Assembly (NCBI RefSeq): GCF_030846775.1
Contig: NZ_CP132910.1
Span: 2,700,001-2,764,000, forward strand
Direction of reading: 5' to 3'
DNA: 64,000 nucleotides
Source of the DNA: Geothrix sp. 21YS21S-2
Lineage (GTDB): Bacteria; Acidobacteriota; Holophagae; Holophagales; Holophagaceae
Shown: positions 42,672 to 51,629 of the stretch, in pieces
Layout of the letters: each line of letters begins with the position of its first letter
Numbering within the stretch: position 1 is the stretch's first letter
The notes under the pieces: generated by a model
What the model was told of the DNA's origin: nothing
The model's input: the letters and a program-made list of their open reading frames with translations, nothing else
Database searches by the model: none
Made by a program: the position numbers and the translations under genes

Positions 42672-45600
42672 TTAATGGTTCAATGCAAAGCCCGTGGCCG
42701 AGGCCCCGCACGCCATGATGTCCGCGGGCGTGCCGGCCGCCACGAGGTCCCCGCCCTGGGGCCCACCCCCGGGGCCCAGGTCCACGACCCAGTCCGCGGC
42801 GCGCACCAGGTCCAGGTCGTGCTCCACGGCCACCACCAGGTTGCCGCCTCCGGCCAGCCGGCGCAGCGCCGCCACCAGGCGCTCCACGTCGCCGGCCCCC
42901 AGGCCCCGCGCGGGCTCGTCCAGGAGCACGGCGGCGCCTTCCGGAGGCGCGGCGAGGATGGAGGCCAGGCGCAGGCGCTGCCATTCCCCGCCGGAGAGTC
43001 CCGGGCCGGGCTGCCCCAGGCGCAGGTAGCCCAGGCCCACCCGGGCCAGGGCGTCCAGGGGCCCCGCCAGGACCGGGTCGGACCCGAAAAGGGCCAGGGC
43101 CTCCTCCACGGTCGAGGCGAAGACCCCGGCGATGGACCGGCCCTCCAGGAGACACTCCAGGACCTCGGGCCGGAAGCCCGCGCCCCCGCAGGTCTCGCAC
43201 CCCACGGTCACGTCCGGCAGGAGGTCCATGGCAACGGTGAGCACCCCCCTGCCCTCGCAGGCTTCGCAGCGCCCTCCCGCCGAGGCCGTGGAGAAGTGCC
43301 GGGCCGCGAGCTTCAGGGCCCGTGCCCGGGGGGTGGCGGCGAAGCGCCGGCGCAGGGGTTCCGCCAGGCCCGCGGCGGTGGCCACGGTGGTGGACCAGCC
43401 CGGGCCGGAGCCCCCCTGGTCCAGGACCTCCACGCGCCGGAGGGGGATGTGGACCCGCAGCTCCCCGCAGCCCACCGGGCCCCGCCCGGCCAGGAGGGAG
43501 CGCAGCGAGGCCGCCAGGACGCCCCGCACCAGGCTGGACTTGCCGCTGCCCGAGACGCCCGTGACGGCCACCAGGGCCCCCGCCGGCAGGTCCACGTCGA
43601 GGCCGCGCAGGTTGTGGAGGTTGGCGCCGCGGATGGACACGCCGGGGGAAAGCGAGCGCGCCGGGGCGAACGCGGCCGGGGTCCGCCGCGCCAGGATCCG
43701 GCCGGTGTGCGAGGAGGCCGGGAAGGAGCCCGGGGCGCCGTGGCCCGTCACCCGGCCGCCTTCGGGTCCCGCCCCGGGGCCCAGCTCCAGGATGTGGTCG
43801 GCCCGGGCCACCAGGGCCGGGTCGTGCTCGACCACCACGACGGCGTTGCCGGCGTCGGCCAGGCCGCGCAGGACCCCCGCCAGGCGCGCGGTGTCCCGGG
43901 GGTGGAGGCCGAGGGTCGGCTCGTCCAGCACGTAGGTGACGCCCGAGAGGCCCGAGCCCAGGGACGCGGCCAGCCTCACCCGCTGGGCCTCGCCGCCGGA
44001 GAGGCTCGCCATCTCCCGCCCGGGCGCGAGGTGCCCCAGGCCCGCCTCCTCCAGGGCCGCCAGGCGGGGCAGGATGTCCTCCCGCAGGGCCGCGGCGGGA
44101 CCGGACAGGTCCAGGGACCGGAACCAGGCCCGGGCCGCGGCCGCGGGCATGCCCGCGAGTTCGGGCAGGCGCAGCCCCGCGAAGGCGGCCCCCCGGGACC
44201 GCGGGTTCAGGCGCTCCCCGCGGCAGTCCGGGCAGGGGGTCTCGGCCAGGAGCTCCGCCAGGCCCTCGCCCTTCTCCAGGTGCACCCGCTCGTACTCGGT
44301 GTCCACCAGGGCGGCGAAGCCCTCCCAGGGGGTGGCGAGCCGGTGCACTCCCTCGCGCCTGCCCCGGCGGTAGGCCCACTCCACGTCCAGGATCCCCTCG
44401 CAGCCGCGCATGGCCACGGTCCGGGCGCGGGCGTCCAGCCCGCGCCAGGGGAGGGTGAAGTCCAGCCCCAGCTTCCGGCCCGCGGCCAGGAGGGTGGCGA
44501 CGTACCTGCCGTCGGGCTCTCCCAGGTAGGCGCCGAAGCGGGTGCCGTCCATGGCGCCGGCGCCGAGGGGCAGGTCCGGGGCCGTCACGAGCCGCTCCGG
44601 GTCGCAGGCCTGGAGGAAGCCCAGGCCCTTGCACCGGGGGCAGGCCCCGGCTTCGGCGTTGGGCGAGAAGGCCGAGGCGGGAAGCGGCTCCGACCCGGCC
44701 CTGGACCAGAGCATGCGGTAGAGTTCGTCCAGCTCCGTGACGGTGCCCACCCGGGAGCGGGGGTTGCGCCGGCCCGAAGCCTGGGGCACGGCCACGGCGG
44801 CCTGGAGGTTGCGGGCCGAGACGAACTCGGCCCCGCCCTTGCGGGGCAGGAGCCGGCGCGCCCAGGGCGCCACCAGGTCGTTGAACCGGTTGAGGCTCTC
44901 GGCCAGCAGGGTGTCGAAGGCCAGGGAGCTCTTGCCCGAACCCGAGGGTCCGGTGACCACCGTGAGACCTCTCGCCGGGAAGGCGGCGTCCACCTCCCGC
45001 AGGTTGTGGGTGGTGACGCCCCGGAGCTCCATGGGCGGGGCGGCGGCCGGGGCGGGCGGGGACGCCGCGGGGAGGGGGAAGCCCCGCAGCCCCGCCCCCG
45101 TGAGGGAGCCAGCGCAGGCGGCCACCGCGGCGGGGGGTCCGGCCACGACGATGCGGCCGCCTCCGGGACCGCTGCCGGGCCCCAGGTCGATGACGTGGTC
45201 GGCGCGCAGGATCACGTCGGGATCGTTGTCCACCACCAGGAGGGTGTGGCCGGCTTGGGCGAGGCGGTCCCAGGCCCGCAGCAGCACCTGGGTGTCGGCG
45301 GCGTGGAGCCCCGTGGTGGGCTCGTCCAGGGCGATGAAGGCGGTCCCCTTCCCCGCCCGGGCCAGCTCCGTGGCCAGCTTGACCCGCTGGGCCTCGCCGC
45401 CCGAGAGGGTGGTGGCGGGCTGGCCCAGGGGCAGGTACCCCAGGCCGCAGTCCAGGAGGGCCGTGAGGATGCGGGCCAGTTTCGGCTGGTCCCCGAACAC
45501 CTCGGCGGCTTCCCGGACGCTGCACTCAAGCACGTCGGCGATGCTCCGGCCCCGGAAGGGAACGGCCAGGACCTCCGGGTGGAACCGCCGCCCGGCGCAG

Positions 45601-47417
45601 GCGCCGCAGGGCACGGACACCGTTCCCAGGTGCTTCATGCCCACCTCCAGCACCCCGGCCCCTTCGCAGGTCTCGCAGCGCCCTCCGGGCGTGTTGAAGG
45701 TGAAGTGGCCCTTGCCCAGGCCCGCGGCCCGGGCCTCCGGGGTGGCGGCGAAGAGGGCCCGGATCAGGTCGAAGGCGCCGGTGTAGGTGGCGGCGTTGGA
45801 TCTCGGGGTCCGGCCGATGGGGGACGCGTCCACCAGAAGCGCCGGGCGGCGTCCGGCGACGTCCTCCAGGAGGGAGGTCTTGCCGGCCCCGGAGACGCCG
45901 GTGACCACGTTGAGGCCGCCCTCCACCAGCTCGATGGCGAGGTCCTGCAGGTTGTTGCGGCACAGGCCCTCGATGCGCGTGCGGGGCCCCTCCCGGGGGG
46001 TCCGGGGCGGAGGGCGGAAGCCGCCCCGCAGCCAGGTGCGGGTGGGGGCGTCGCCCGGTTCCAGAAGGCCCGCCGGGGGGCCGCTGTAGAGCAGGCCTCC
46101 GCCCTCCCTGCCCGGACCGGGGCCCAGGTCGACGATCCAGTCGGCACCCAGGGCGACGACGGGATCGTGCTCGACCACCACCACGGTCTGGCCCTGGTCC
46201 CGCAGCCGGCGCAGCACGCCCAGCAGGCGCGCCGCGTCGCCCGGGTGGAGGCCGGCGGAAGGCTCGTCCAGCACCAGCAGGAGGCCCCGCAGTTCCCCCA
46301 GGGCCAGGGTGAGCAGGCGCAGGCGCTGGGCCTCCCCCAGGGAGAGGGTGGGCGCGGGGCGGTCGAAGGCCAGGTACCCGAGGCCCAGTTCGGTCATCAG
46401 GGCGGTGCGGGCCAGAAGGTCCTCCCGGATGGGCGCAAGGACGCCGGCCCCGGGACCGGAGGGCTCCAGTCCCGCCAGGAATCCGTGGAGTTCCGAGGCC
46501 GTCCTGCGGGCCAGGTCCGTGATGGCCAGGCCCCGCCACCGGACCGCCAGGGCCTCCGGACGCAGCCGCGCCCCCAGGCACGATGAGCAGGGGGTGGTGC
46601 GCACGTAGCGCAGGATGGAGTCGTTGCGCTTGCCCCGGAGGATCTCCTCCATGACCGGCGCGAGGCCCCGGTAGAAGCCGTCCTGGCGGGGGCGGGCGGT
46701 GATGCCGGTCCACTTGAGGCGGGATTCCAGGGGGTGCTTGCCGTAGGGAACCCGTAGGCGCTCCGAGCCGAACAGGACCACGTGCCGGGCCTCGTCCCCC
46801 AGGTCCCGCCAGGGGACGTCGACGGAGCCTCCGTGGGCCCGCAGCACCTGGTCCAGCACGTCCAGGGTCACCTGGGAGTACATGAGGTAGCCGTTGGGCG
46901 TGCTCACGTGGAGGGCCCCCTGGCGCAGGCTGCGGGCGGGGTCGGCCACCAGGAGGTCCAGGTCCAGCCGGTCCTCCACCCCCAGGCCGGCGCAGGCGGG
47001 GCAGGCGCCCTCCGGGCCGTTGAACGAGAAGAGCCCCCGCGTGGGAGGGACCGGCCCCTTCCCGAGCCGCGCGAAGAGGAGGCGCAGCAGGTCCCACACC
47101 TCGGTGAGGGTGCCCACGGTGGAGCGGGGATTGGCCAGGGCCGCGCGCTGGCCCACGGCCACGGCGGGCCCCAGCCCGGTGATGGAGGCCACCGCCGGCC
47201 GCGCCAGGCCCCCGGTGAACTGCCGGGAGAAGGAGGGGAGGGTCTCCAGGAACCGCCGCTGGCCCTCCCGGAAGAGGGTGTCGAAGGCGAGGGAGGACTT
47301 GCCGGAACCCGACACCCCGGTCACGACGGTGATGCGGCCCCTGGGGATCGCCACGTCCACGCCGCGCAGGTTGTGCTCCCGCGCGTCCCTGACGACGATC
47401 CAGCCATGGTCCTCCAT
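42672..47417 (-). CDS. Double-length UvrA-like ABC ATPase lacking UvrB-binding domains
   Basis: 1581 residues in two fused UvrA-like halves (about 1-795 and 797-1581), giving four nucleotide-binding modules. Walker A motifs are GVSGSGKSS (34-42), GVSGAGKTS (about 510), GPSGSGKSS (about 826) and GVSGSGKSS (about 1288). Signatures are LSLGEAQRL, LSGGEAQRV, LSGGEAQRV and LSGGEWQRL. CxxC zinc-finger pairs occur in all modules (for example CETCEGAG...CGACAGRRF). Each half is about 790 residues versus 940 in UvrA. The region between RLLFARLG and LFSFNGPEGACPAC, where UvrA has its UvrB-binding domain, is missing, and so is the matching region in half two. Similar short UvrA-like proteins (DrrC type) act outside classical excision repair; double-length UvrA is known from Chlamydia. 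It starts 9 bases after cheD. Confidence 0.9.
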   Translation of the reverse strand: MEDHGWIVVRDAREHNLRGVDVAIPRGRITVVTGVSGSGKSSLAFDTLFREGQRRFLETLPSFSRQFTGGLARPAVASITGLGPAVAVGQRAALANPRSTVGTLTEVWDLLRLLFARLGKGPVPPTRGLFSFNGPEGACPACAGLGVEDRLDLDLLVADPARSLRQGALHVSTPNGYLMYSQVTLDVLDQVLRAHGGSVDVPWRDLGDEARHVVLFGSERLRVPYGKHPLESRLKWTGITARPRQDGFYRGLAPVMEEILRGKRNDSILRYVRTTPCSSCLGARLRPEALAVRWRGLAITDLARRTASELHGFLAGLEPSGPGAGVLAPIREDLLARTALMTELGLGYLAFDRPAPTLSLGEAQRLRLLTLALGELRGLLLVLDEPSAGLHPGDAARLLGVLRRLRDQGQTVVVVEHDPVVALGADWIVDLGPGPGREGGGLLYSGPPAGLLEPGDAPTRTWLRGGFRPPPRTPREGPRTRIEGLCRNNLQDLAIELVEGGLNVVTGVSGAGKTSLLEDVAGRRPALLVDASPIGRTPRSNAATYTGAFDLIRALFAATPEARAAGLGKGHFTFNTPGGRCETCEGAGVLEVGMKHLGTVSVPCGACAGRRFHPEVLAVPFRGRSIADVLECSVREAAEVFGDQPKLARILTALLDCGLGYLPLGQPATTLSGGEAQRVKLATELARAGKGTAFIALDEPTTGLHAADTQVLLRAWDRLAQAGHTLLVVDNDPDVILRADHVIDLGPGSGPGGGRIVVAGPPAAVAACAGSLTGAGLRGFPLPAASPPAPAAAPPMELRGVTTHNLREVDAAFPARGLTVVTGPSGSGKSSLAFDTLLAESLNRFNDLVAPWARRLLPRKGGAEFVSARNLQAAVAVPQASGRRNPRSRVGTVTELDELYRMLWSRAGSEPLPASAFSPNAEAGACPRCKGLGFLQACDPERLVTAPDLPLGAGAMDGTRFGAYLGEPDGRYVATLLAAGRKLGLDFTLPWRGLDARARTVAMRGCEGILDVEWAYRRGRREGVHRLATPWEGFAALVDTEYERVHLEKGEGLAELLAETPCPDCRGERLNPRSRGAAFAGLRLPELAGMPAAAARAWFRSLDLSGPAAALREDILPRLAALEEAGLGHLAPGREMASLSGGEAQRVRLAASLGSGLSGVTYVLDEPTLGLHPRDTARLAGVLRGLADAGNAVVVVEHDPALVARADHILELGPGAGPEGGRVTGHGAPGSFPASSHTGRILARRTPAAFAPARSLSPGVSIRGANLHNLRGLDVDLPAGALVAVTGVSGSGKSSLVRGVLAASLRSLLAGRGPVGCGELRVHIPLRRVEVLDQGGSGPGWSTTVATAAGLAEPLRRRFAATPRARALKLAARHFSTASAGGRCEACEGRGVLTVAMDLLPDVTVGCETCGGAGFRPEVLECLLEGRSIAGVFASTVEEALALFGSDPVLAGPLDALARVGLGYLRLGQPGPGLSGGEWQRLRLASILAAPPEGAAVLLDEPARGLGAGDVERLVAALRRLAGGGNLVVAVEHDLDLVRAADWVVDLGPGGGPQGGDLVAAGTPADIMACGASATGFALNH

Positions 47418-47426
47418 TGGAGGATT

Positions 47427-47942
47427 CTAGCGCGGCCTGCCGTCGGGGAGGTCCAGGGGCTTGCCGTCGATGCGCTTGAGGCGGGACATGAGGACGGTCC
47501 CTGTGCGGGTGTTGAAGATGACCTTTCGCCCCACGTCCCCGCCCACGTCCGAGGCCACGATGGGGATGCCGGCCTCCTGGAGCAGCTCCCGGGCGACGGC
47601 GATGTTCCGTTCGCCCACGGTGACGGCGCCCTGGCTGTTGCCGATGACGTTGCCCCCGCCGAAGACCTTGGCCACCAGCCGCTCCCGGGTGCAGCCCCGG
47701 TCGAGCATGGCCCGGATCAGCTTGTCGATGGCGATGTTGCCGTACTTGGGCGTGGGCAGGCCGTCCCCGTTCCACAGGGCCAGCATGTAGTGGTTGATCC
47801 CCCCCATCTGCATCGTCGCGTCCCAGAGGCACACCGCCACGCAGGACCCCAGCACCGTCGACACCTCGAACTCCTGCCGGTGCGCGAACACCATGCAGGG
47901 GTAGAGGTAGTGGCTGGGGACCTTCTCCAGGACCTGGTCCAT
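47427..47942 (-). CDS. cheD: Chemoreceptor glutamine deamidase CheD
   Basis: 171 residues. The catalytic cysteine lies in VLGSCVAVCLWD (C34) and the histidine in GGINHYML (H51), with the 17-residue spacing seen in characterised CheD. It deamidates glutamines on chemoreceptors and in many species interacts with CheC. No cheC gene is present here. It starts 2 bases after the preceding response-regulator/kinase-like gene. Confidence 0.96.
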   Translation of the reverse strand: MDQVLEKVPSHYLYPCMVFAHRQEFEVSTVLGSCVAVCLWDATMQMGGINHYMLALWNGDGLPTPKYGNIAIDKLIRAMLDRGCTRERLVAKVFGGGNVIGNSQGAVTVGERNIAVARELLQEAGIPIVASDVGGDVGRKVIFNTRTGTVLMSRLKRIDGKPLDLPDGRPR

Positions 47943-47944
47943 GG

Positions 47945-49174
47945 TCAGAACGCTTGCGGCTCGTCGAAGATCAGGATGTTGTCGTCCTGGGCACGGGCTT
48001 CCGGGTCCGCCAGGGACAGGGCCCTGGGCAGGACGACGCGGAAGAGGCTGCCCCGGCCGGGTTCGCTGTCGACGTGGAACCGTCCGTCCAGGATGTCCAC
48101 CAGGGCCCGCACCACGACCAGGCCCAGGCCCTGGCCCCGGGCCACCTTGAAGGATCCCCCCTTGTTCCGGAAGGGCTCGAAGATCGCCTTCAGGCCCTCC
48201 CCGGACATGCCCGGACCGCCGTCCTGGACTTCCAGGACCAGGCCGGCCTCCGTCACCTCGGCGCGCACCTCGAGGGCGCCCCCCCCGTGCTGCACGGCGT
48301 TGGAGACGAGGTTGGCGAGGATGTGGTGGAGCATGTCCGCGTCGGTGTGCCAGTCCGCCTCCAGGCCCTGGAGGCTGATGGCCACGCCGAGCCCCCTTTC
48401 CCGGGCCTTGGGCTCGAAGGAGGCCGCCACGTCCCGCACCACGGAGCCCACGTCCACCCTCGAGATGAAGGGGCTGGCCTCGCCGGCCTCCACTTCCGCG
48501 GCGGCGAAGACGTTGCGGATCTGGCAGTCCAGGTGGAACGCCTCGTCCTTGACCAGGAGCGCCAGCTCCCGGGCCTTGCCGGGGGGCAGGGCCGGGTCGG
48601 CGATGCTGTCGGAAAGGGCCATGATGCTGCCGAGGGGGTTGTTGATCTCGTTGCGCATGAGGGCCAGGAAGCGGGTCTTGACCTCCTCGGAGTGCTGGAG
48701 CTTCTCGTTGAGGGCCAGGAGGTTCCGGTTCATGGCGCTGGCGTCGTGGAGGGCCTTGCCCAGGCTGTCGCGGCTCTCCTTGAGCTCCTGCGTCCTCCGG
48801 CGGATGGCGAGATGGGTCTTCACCCGGACTTCCAGCTCCTCGTACTGGACGGGCTTGGCCAGGCAGTCCACGGCGCCGGCGTGGAACGCCCGCACCCGCT
48901 GGGTGGTGCCCAGGAGGCCGCTCATGACGATCACGGTGGGAGGCCCGTCCCCGGACTGGGCCAGGAGTTCCCGGCAGACGTCGAAGCCGTTCATGCCGGG
49001 CATGGACAGGTCCAGGAGGACCAGGCCGGGTCTTTCCCGGAGGGCCACCTCCAGGCCCAGGGCGCCGTCGGGGGCGTCCAGCACCCGAAGGCCGATGCCT
49101 CCCAGGAAGGCCCGCAGGGCGACCCGCAGGCCCGCGTCGTCGTCGATGACCAGGATGGTATCCGTGGGCTCCAT
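47945..49174 (-). CDS. Response regulator fused to a kinase-like domain without the phospho-accepting histidine
   Basis: 409 residues. An N-terminal receiver has the acidic pocket IDDD, the phospho-accepting D55 in LVLLDLSMPGMNG and the lysine in LAKPVQ. A coiled coil leads to a dimerisation helix whose H-box reads FLALMRNEINNPLGSI. Asn175 stands where active kinases have histidine (SHEIRNPL). The ATPase domain is intact: NLVSNAVQHGGG, QDGGPGMSGEG, IFEPFRNKGG, GQGLGLVVV. It therefore may bind ATP but cannot autophosphorylate in the usual way. Possible roles are a phosphatase, an output module controlled by the receiver, or a pseudokinase scaffold. The gene sits between cheB and cheD in the chemotaxis operon. 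Confidence 0.88.
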   Translation of the reverse strand: MEPTDTILVIDDDAGLRVALRAFLGGIGLRVLDAPDGALGLEVALRERPGLVLLDLSMPGMNGFDVCRELLAQSGDGPPTVIVMSGLLGTTQRVRAFHAGAVDCLAKPVQYEELEVRVKTHLAIRRRTQELKESRDSLGKALHDASAMNRNLLALNEKLQHSEEVKTRFLALMRNEINNPLGSIMALSDSIADPALPPGKARELALLVKDEAFHLDCQIRNVFAAAEVEAGEASPFISRVDVGSVVRDVAASFEPKARERGLGVAISLQGLEADWHTDADMLHHILANLVSNAVQHGGGALEVRAEVTEAGLVLEVQDGGPGMSGEGLKAIFEPFRNKGGSFKVARGQGLGLVVVRALVDILDGRFHVDSEPGRGSLFRVVLPRALSLADPEARAQDDNILIFDEPQAF

Positions 49175-49189
49175 GGCTTGCTCCGGGCT

Positions 49190-50239
49190 TCAGCGGGCGA
49201 TCAGTTCGGGAATCATGGACAGGGGGACGACCTTGTCGGCGGCGCCCAGCTTGATGGCCTCCTTGGGCATGCCGAAGACCACGCAGCTCTCCTCGTCCTG
49301 GGCCAGGGTGTGGGCCCCGGCCTGCTTCATCTCCAGGAGGCCCCGGGCGCCGTCGTCGCCCATGCCGGTCATGATGACCCCCAGGGCGTTCCTCCCCGCG
49401 TACTTGGCCACGGACCGGAAGAGCACGTCCACGGAGGGGCAGTGCCGGTTCACGGGGGGCGCGCTGACCACCTCGGCCACGTACTGGGCGCCGCTCCGGC
49501 GCACCACGAGGTGCTTGCCGCCGGGGGCGATGAGGGCCCGCCCGGCCAGGACGCGGTCGCCGGTCTTCGCCTCCCGCACCTCGATCTCGCAGATGCTGTT
49601 GAGCCGGGCCGCGAAGGCGGCCGTGAACTTCTCGGGCATGTGCTGGACCACCACGATGCCCGGGCAGGTGCGGGGCAGGGAGGCCAGGACGAACTCCAGC
49701 GCCTGGGTCCCCCCGGTGGAGGTCCCGATGGCGGTGAACCGGTCGGTGGTGACCACCATGGCCTCGCCTCCCGGCGGAAGCACGATGTCCGCGTTGGCCT
49801 TGGGCGGGACGGGCTTGAGCACCCGGCTGACCCGGGCGCCGGCGGCGGCCCGCACCGCCATGACCAGATCGCCGGAGCTGTCCTCCAGGAAGTTCTTAAC
49901 GCCGAGCGTGGGCTTGGTGAAGATCGTGAAGGCGCCGGCGGCCAGGGCCTGCATGGTGGTCTCGGCGCCCTTGGCCGTCAGGGACGAGCAGATGATGACG
50001 GGCGTGGGGCGCTCGGCCATGATCTTGCGCAGGAAGGTGATGCCGTCCATGCGCGGCATCTCCACGTCCAGCAGGATGACGTCCGGCCACTCCTTCTTCA
50101 TCTTCTCCATGGCGAACAGCGGGTCCATGGCCTGGCCGATGACCTTGATCCCGCGGTCCTTCCCGAGGATCTCCGAGAGGGCCTGCCGCACCACCGCGGA
50201 ATCGTCGATGATCAGGACTTTGATGGGTTCAGGGGACAC
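49190..50239 (-). CDS. cheB: Chemotaxis methylesterase/deamidase CheB
   Basis: 349 residues. The receiver domain carries D58 in [13 protein letters not shown]. The methylesterase domain has the full triad: S174 in GTSTGG, H200 in [10 protein letters not shown] and D296 in MTGMGDDGA, with the same spacings as E. coli CheB. It removes methyl groups from chemoreceptors when phosphorylated by CheA, giving adaptation. Its start overlaps the end of cheR by 11 bases. Confidence 0.98.
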   Translation of the reverse strand: MSPEPIKVLIIDDSAVVRQALSEILGKDRGIKVIGQAMDPLFAMEKMKKEWPDVILLDVEMPRMDGITFLRKIMAERPTPVIICSSLTAKGAETTMQALAAGAFTIFTKPTLGVKNFLEDSSGDLVMAVRAAAGARVSRVLKPVPPKANADIVLPPGGEAMVVTTDRFTAIGTSTGGTQALEFVLASLPRTCPGIVVVQHMPEKFTAAFAARLNSICEIEVREAKTGDRVLAGRALIAPGGKHLVVRRSGAQYVAEVVSAPPVNRHCPSVDVLFRSVAKYAGRNALGVIMTGMGDDGARGLLEMKQAGAHTLAQDEESCVVFGMPKEAIKLGAADKVVPLSMIPELIAR

Positions 50240-51074
50240 GATACACCGTCGGGCGAAGGGGGGTGAGGTTGTGATCGAGCCCGGTCAGGCTCTCGGAGTG
50301 GCCGACGATGAGCAGGCCCCCCGGCTTGACCTGCGCGGCCACGGCGTCCACCACGAGCTTCTTCTGGGGCGGCTCGAAGTAGATGAGGACGTTGCGCAGG
50401 AAGGCGACGTCGAAGGGGCCCAGCCTTGGCAGGGGCTGGATGAGGTTGGCCTGGGTGAAGGTCACCCGCTGTCTTAGATTCCGGTTGACGAGAAACATTC
50501 CCTCCTGTTTTCCGGTGCCCTTGAGGCAGCTGGCGTGGAGCAGGTCCTTGGGGATGCCGGCGCTGCGCTCGATGGGGTAGAGGCCGGTGCGGGCCCGCTC
50601 CAGGACGCGCGTGCTGATGTCGGTGCCCAGCACCTGCCAGTCGGCGGTGCCCAGGAGGTCGGACAGCACCATGGCGATGGTGTAGGCCTCCTCCCCGCTC
50701 GAGCTCGCCGCGCTCCAGACCTTGAACGGGAAGGGCACGGGGCGCAGGGCGCGGATGTGGTCGGCCAGGATGCGGAAGTGCTCGGGCTCGCGGAAGAAGC
50801 TGGTCTCGTTGGTGGTCATCAGGTCGATGGCCGTCTGGAGCTCGGCCTTCTCGGAGGGGTCCTGGAGGATCTTGAAGTAGTCCCCGAAGGAGGCCAGGCC
50901 GCGGTGCCGGAGGCGGCTGCCGAGGCGGCCCACCACGAGGGCCTTCTTCTGGTCCGAAAGGTTGATGCCGGTAAGCTGCTTGACCAGGGTCCGGATGCGG
51001 CCGAACTCCTGGTCCGAGATCGCTGGAGAACCCGCAGCCAGCGGAAGCCCGGAAGGAGGAGGGCGCAGGGTCAC
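50229..51074 (-). CDS. cheR: Chemoreceptor methyltransferase CheR
   Basis: 281 residues. The all-helical N-terminal domain is followed by the SAM-dependent methyltransferase core with [14 protein letters not shown], the SAM-binding loop [18 protein letters not shown] and [14 protein letters not shown] beta-subdomain typical of pentapeptide-dependent CheR is located between the methyltransferase strands. It methylates glutamates on chemoreceptors. Three receptors in this window end in the type of aromatic pentapeptide that tethers CheR. The ATG overlaps the stop of cheW by 4 bases. Confidence 0.97.
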   Translation of the reverse strand: MTLRPPPSGLPLAAGSPAISDQEFGRIRTLVKQLTGINLSDQKKALVVGRLGSRLRHRGLASFGDYFKILQDPSEKAELQTAIDLMTTNETSFFREPEHFRILADHIRALRPVPFPFKVWSAASSSGEEAYTIAMVLSDLLGTADWQVLGTDISTRVLERARTGLYPIERSAGIPKDLLHASCLKGTGKQEGMFLVNRNLRQRVTFTQANLIQPLPRLGPFDVAFLRNVLIYFEPPQKKLVVDAVAAQVKPGGLLIVGHSESLTGLDHNLTPLRPTVYRVP

Positions 51075-51613
51075 GAGGCTTCCGTCCTGGAACCGCCCGA
51101 GGCCAGGGCCGCCATCTCGTCGATGGAGAGGACGTGGTTGACGTCCAGCAGGATGACGAACTTCCCGCCCACCTTGCCCACCCCGGCCAGGAAGTCGCTC
51201 CTCAGGGTGCTGCCGAAGGACGGGGCCGGCTCGATGTCGGAGGCGCCGATCTCCAGGACCTCGCTCACGTGGTCCACGATGACCCCCAGCTCCACGATGT
51301 CCCCCTCCTGCTCCACCTCGAGGATCACCACGCAGGTGCGCCGCGCCACTTCCGTGGCGGGCCGGCCGAACCGGACCGAGAGGTCGATCACCGGCACCAC
51401 CGCCCCGCGCAGGTTGATCACGCCCCGGATGAAGTCCGGCATGAGGGGCACCTCGGTGAGGGCCCCGTACTGGATCACCTCCTTGATGGACCGGATGTCC
51501 ATGGCGAAGTTCTCGCCGCCCAGCACGAAGGCCAGGAACTGGTCCTTCTTCTCCACCTGGGCCCGCTCGACGCCGCCCCGGGTGCGTTTGTTGACCTGCA
51601 TCGCTTCGGCCAT
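51071..51613 (-). CDS. cheW: Chemotaxis coupling protein CheW
   Basis: 180 residues from the ATG at 51613, chosen over one 5 codons upstream because AAGGAG lies 7 bases before it. A single CheW (SH3-like) domain is present: FLAFVLGGENFAMDIRSIKEVI, PLMPDFIRGVINLRGAVVPVIDL and LGVIVDHVSEVLEI. It links chemoreceptors to CheA. The gene lies 16 bases downstream of a chemoreceptor gene and overlaps cheR. Confidence 0.96.
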   Translation of the reverse strand: MAEAMQVNKRTRGGVERAQVEKKDQFLAFVLGGENFAMDIRSIKEVIQYGALTEVPLMPDFIRGVINLRGAVVPVIDLSVRFGRPATEVARRTCVVILEVEQEGDIVELGVIVDHVSEVLEIGASDIEPAPSFGSTLRSDFLAGVGKVGGKFVILLDVNHVLSIDEMAALASGGSRTEAS

Positions 51614-51629
51614 GGCCGTCTCCTTCAAG

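Noticed and set aside
42672-47417. Canonical excinuclease UvrA
   Set aside because: Length, duplication and lack of UvrB-binding domains in both halves argue against a standard repair UvrA; described as UvrA-like instead.
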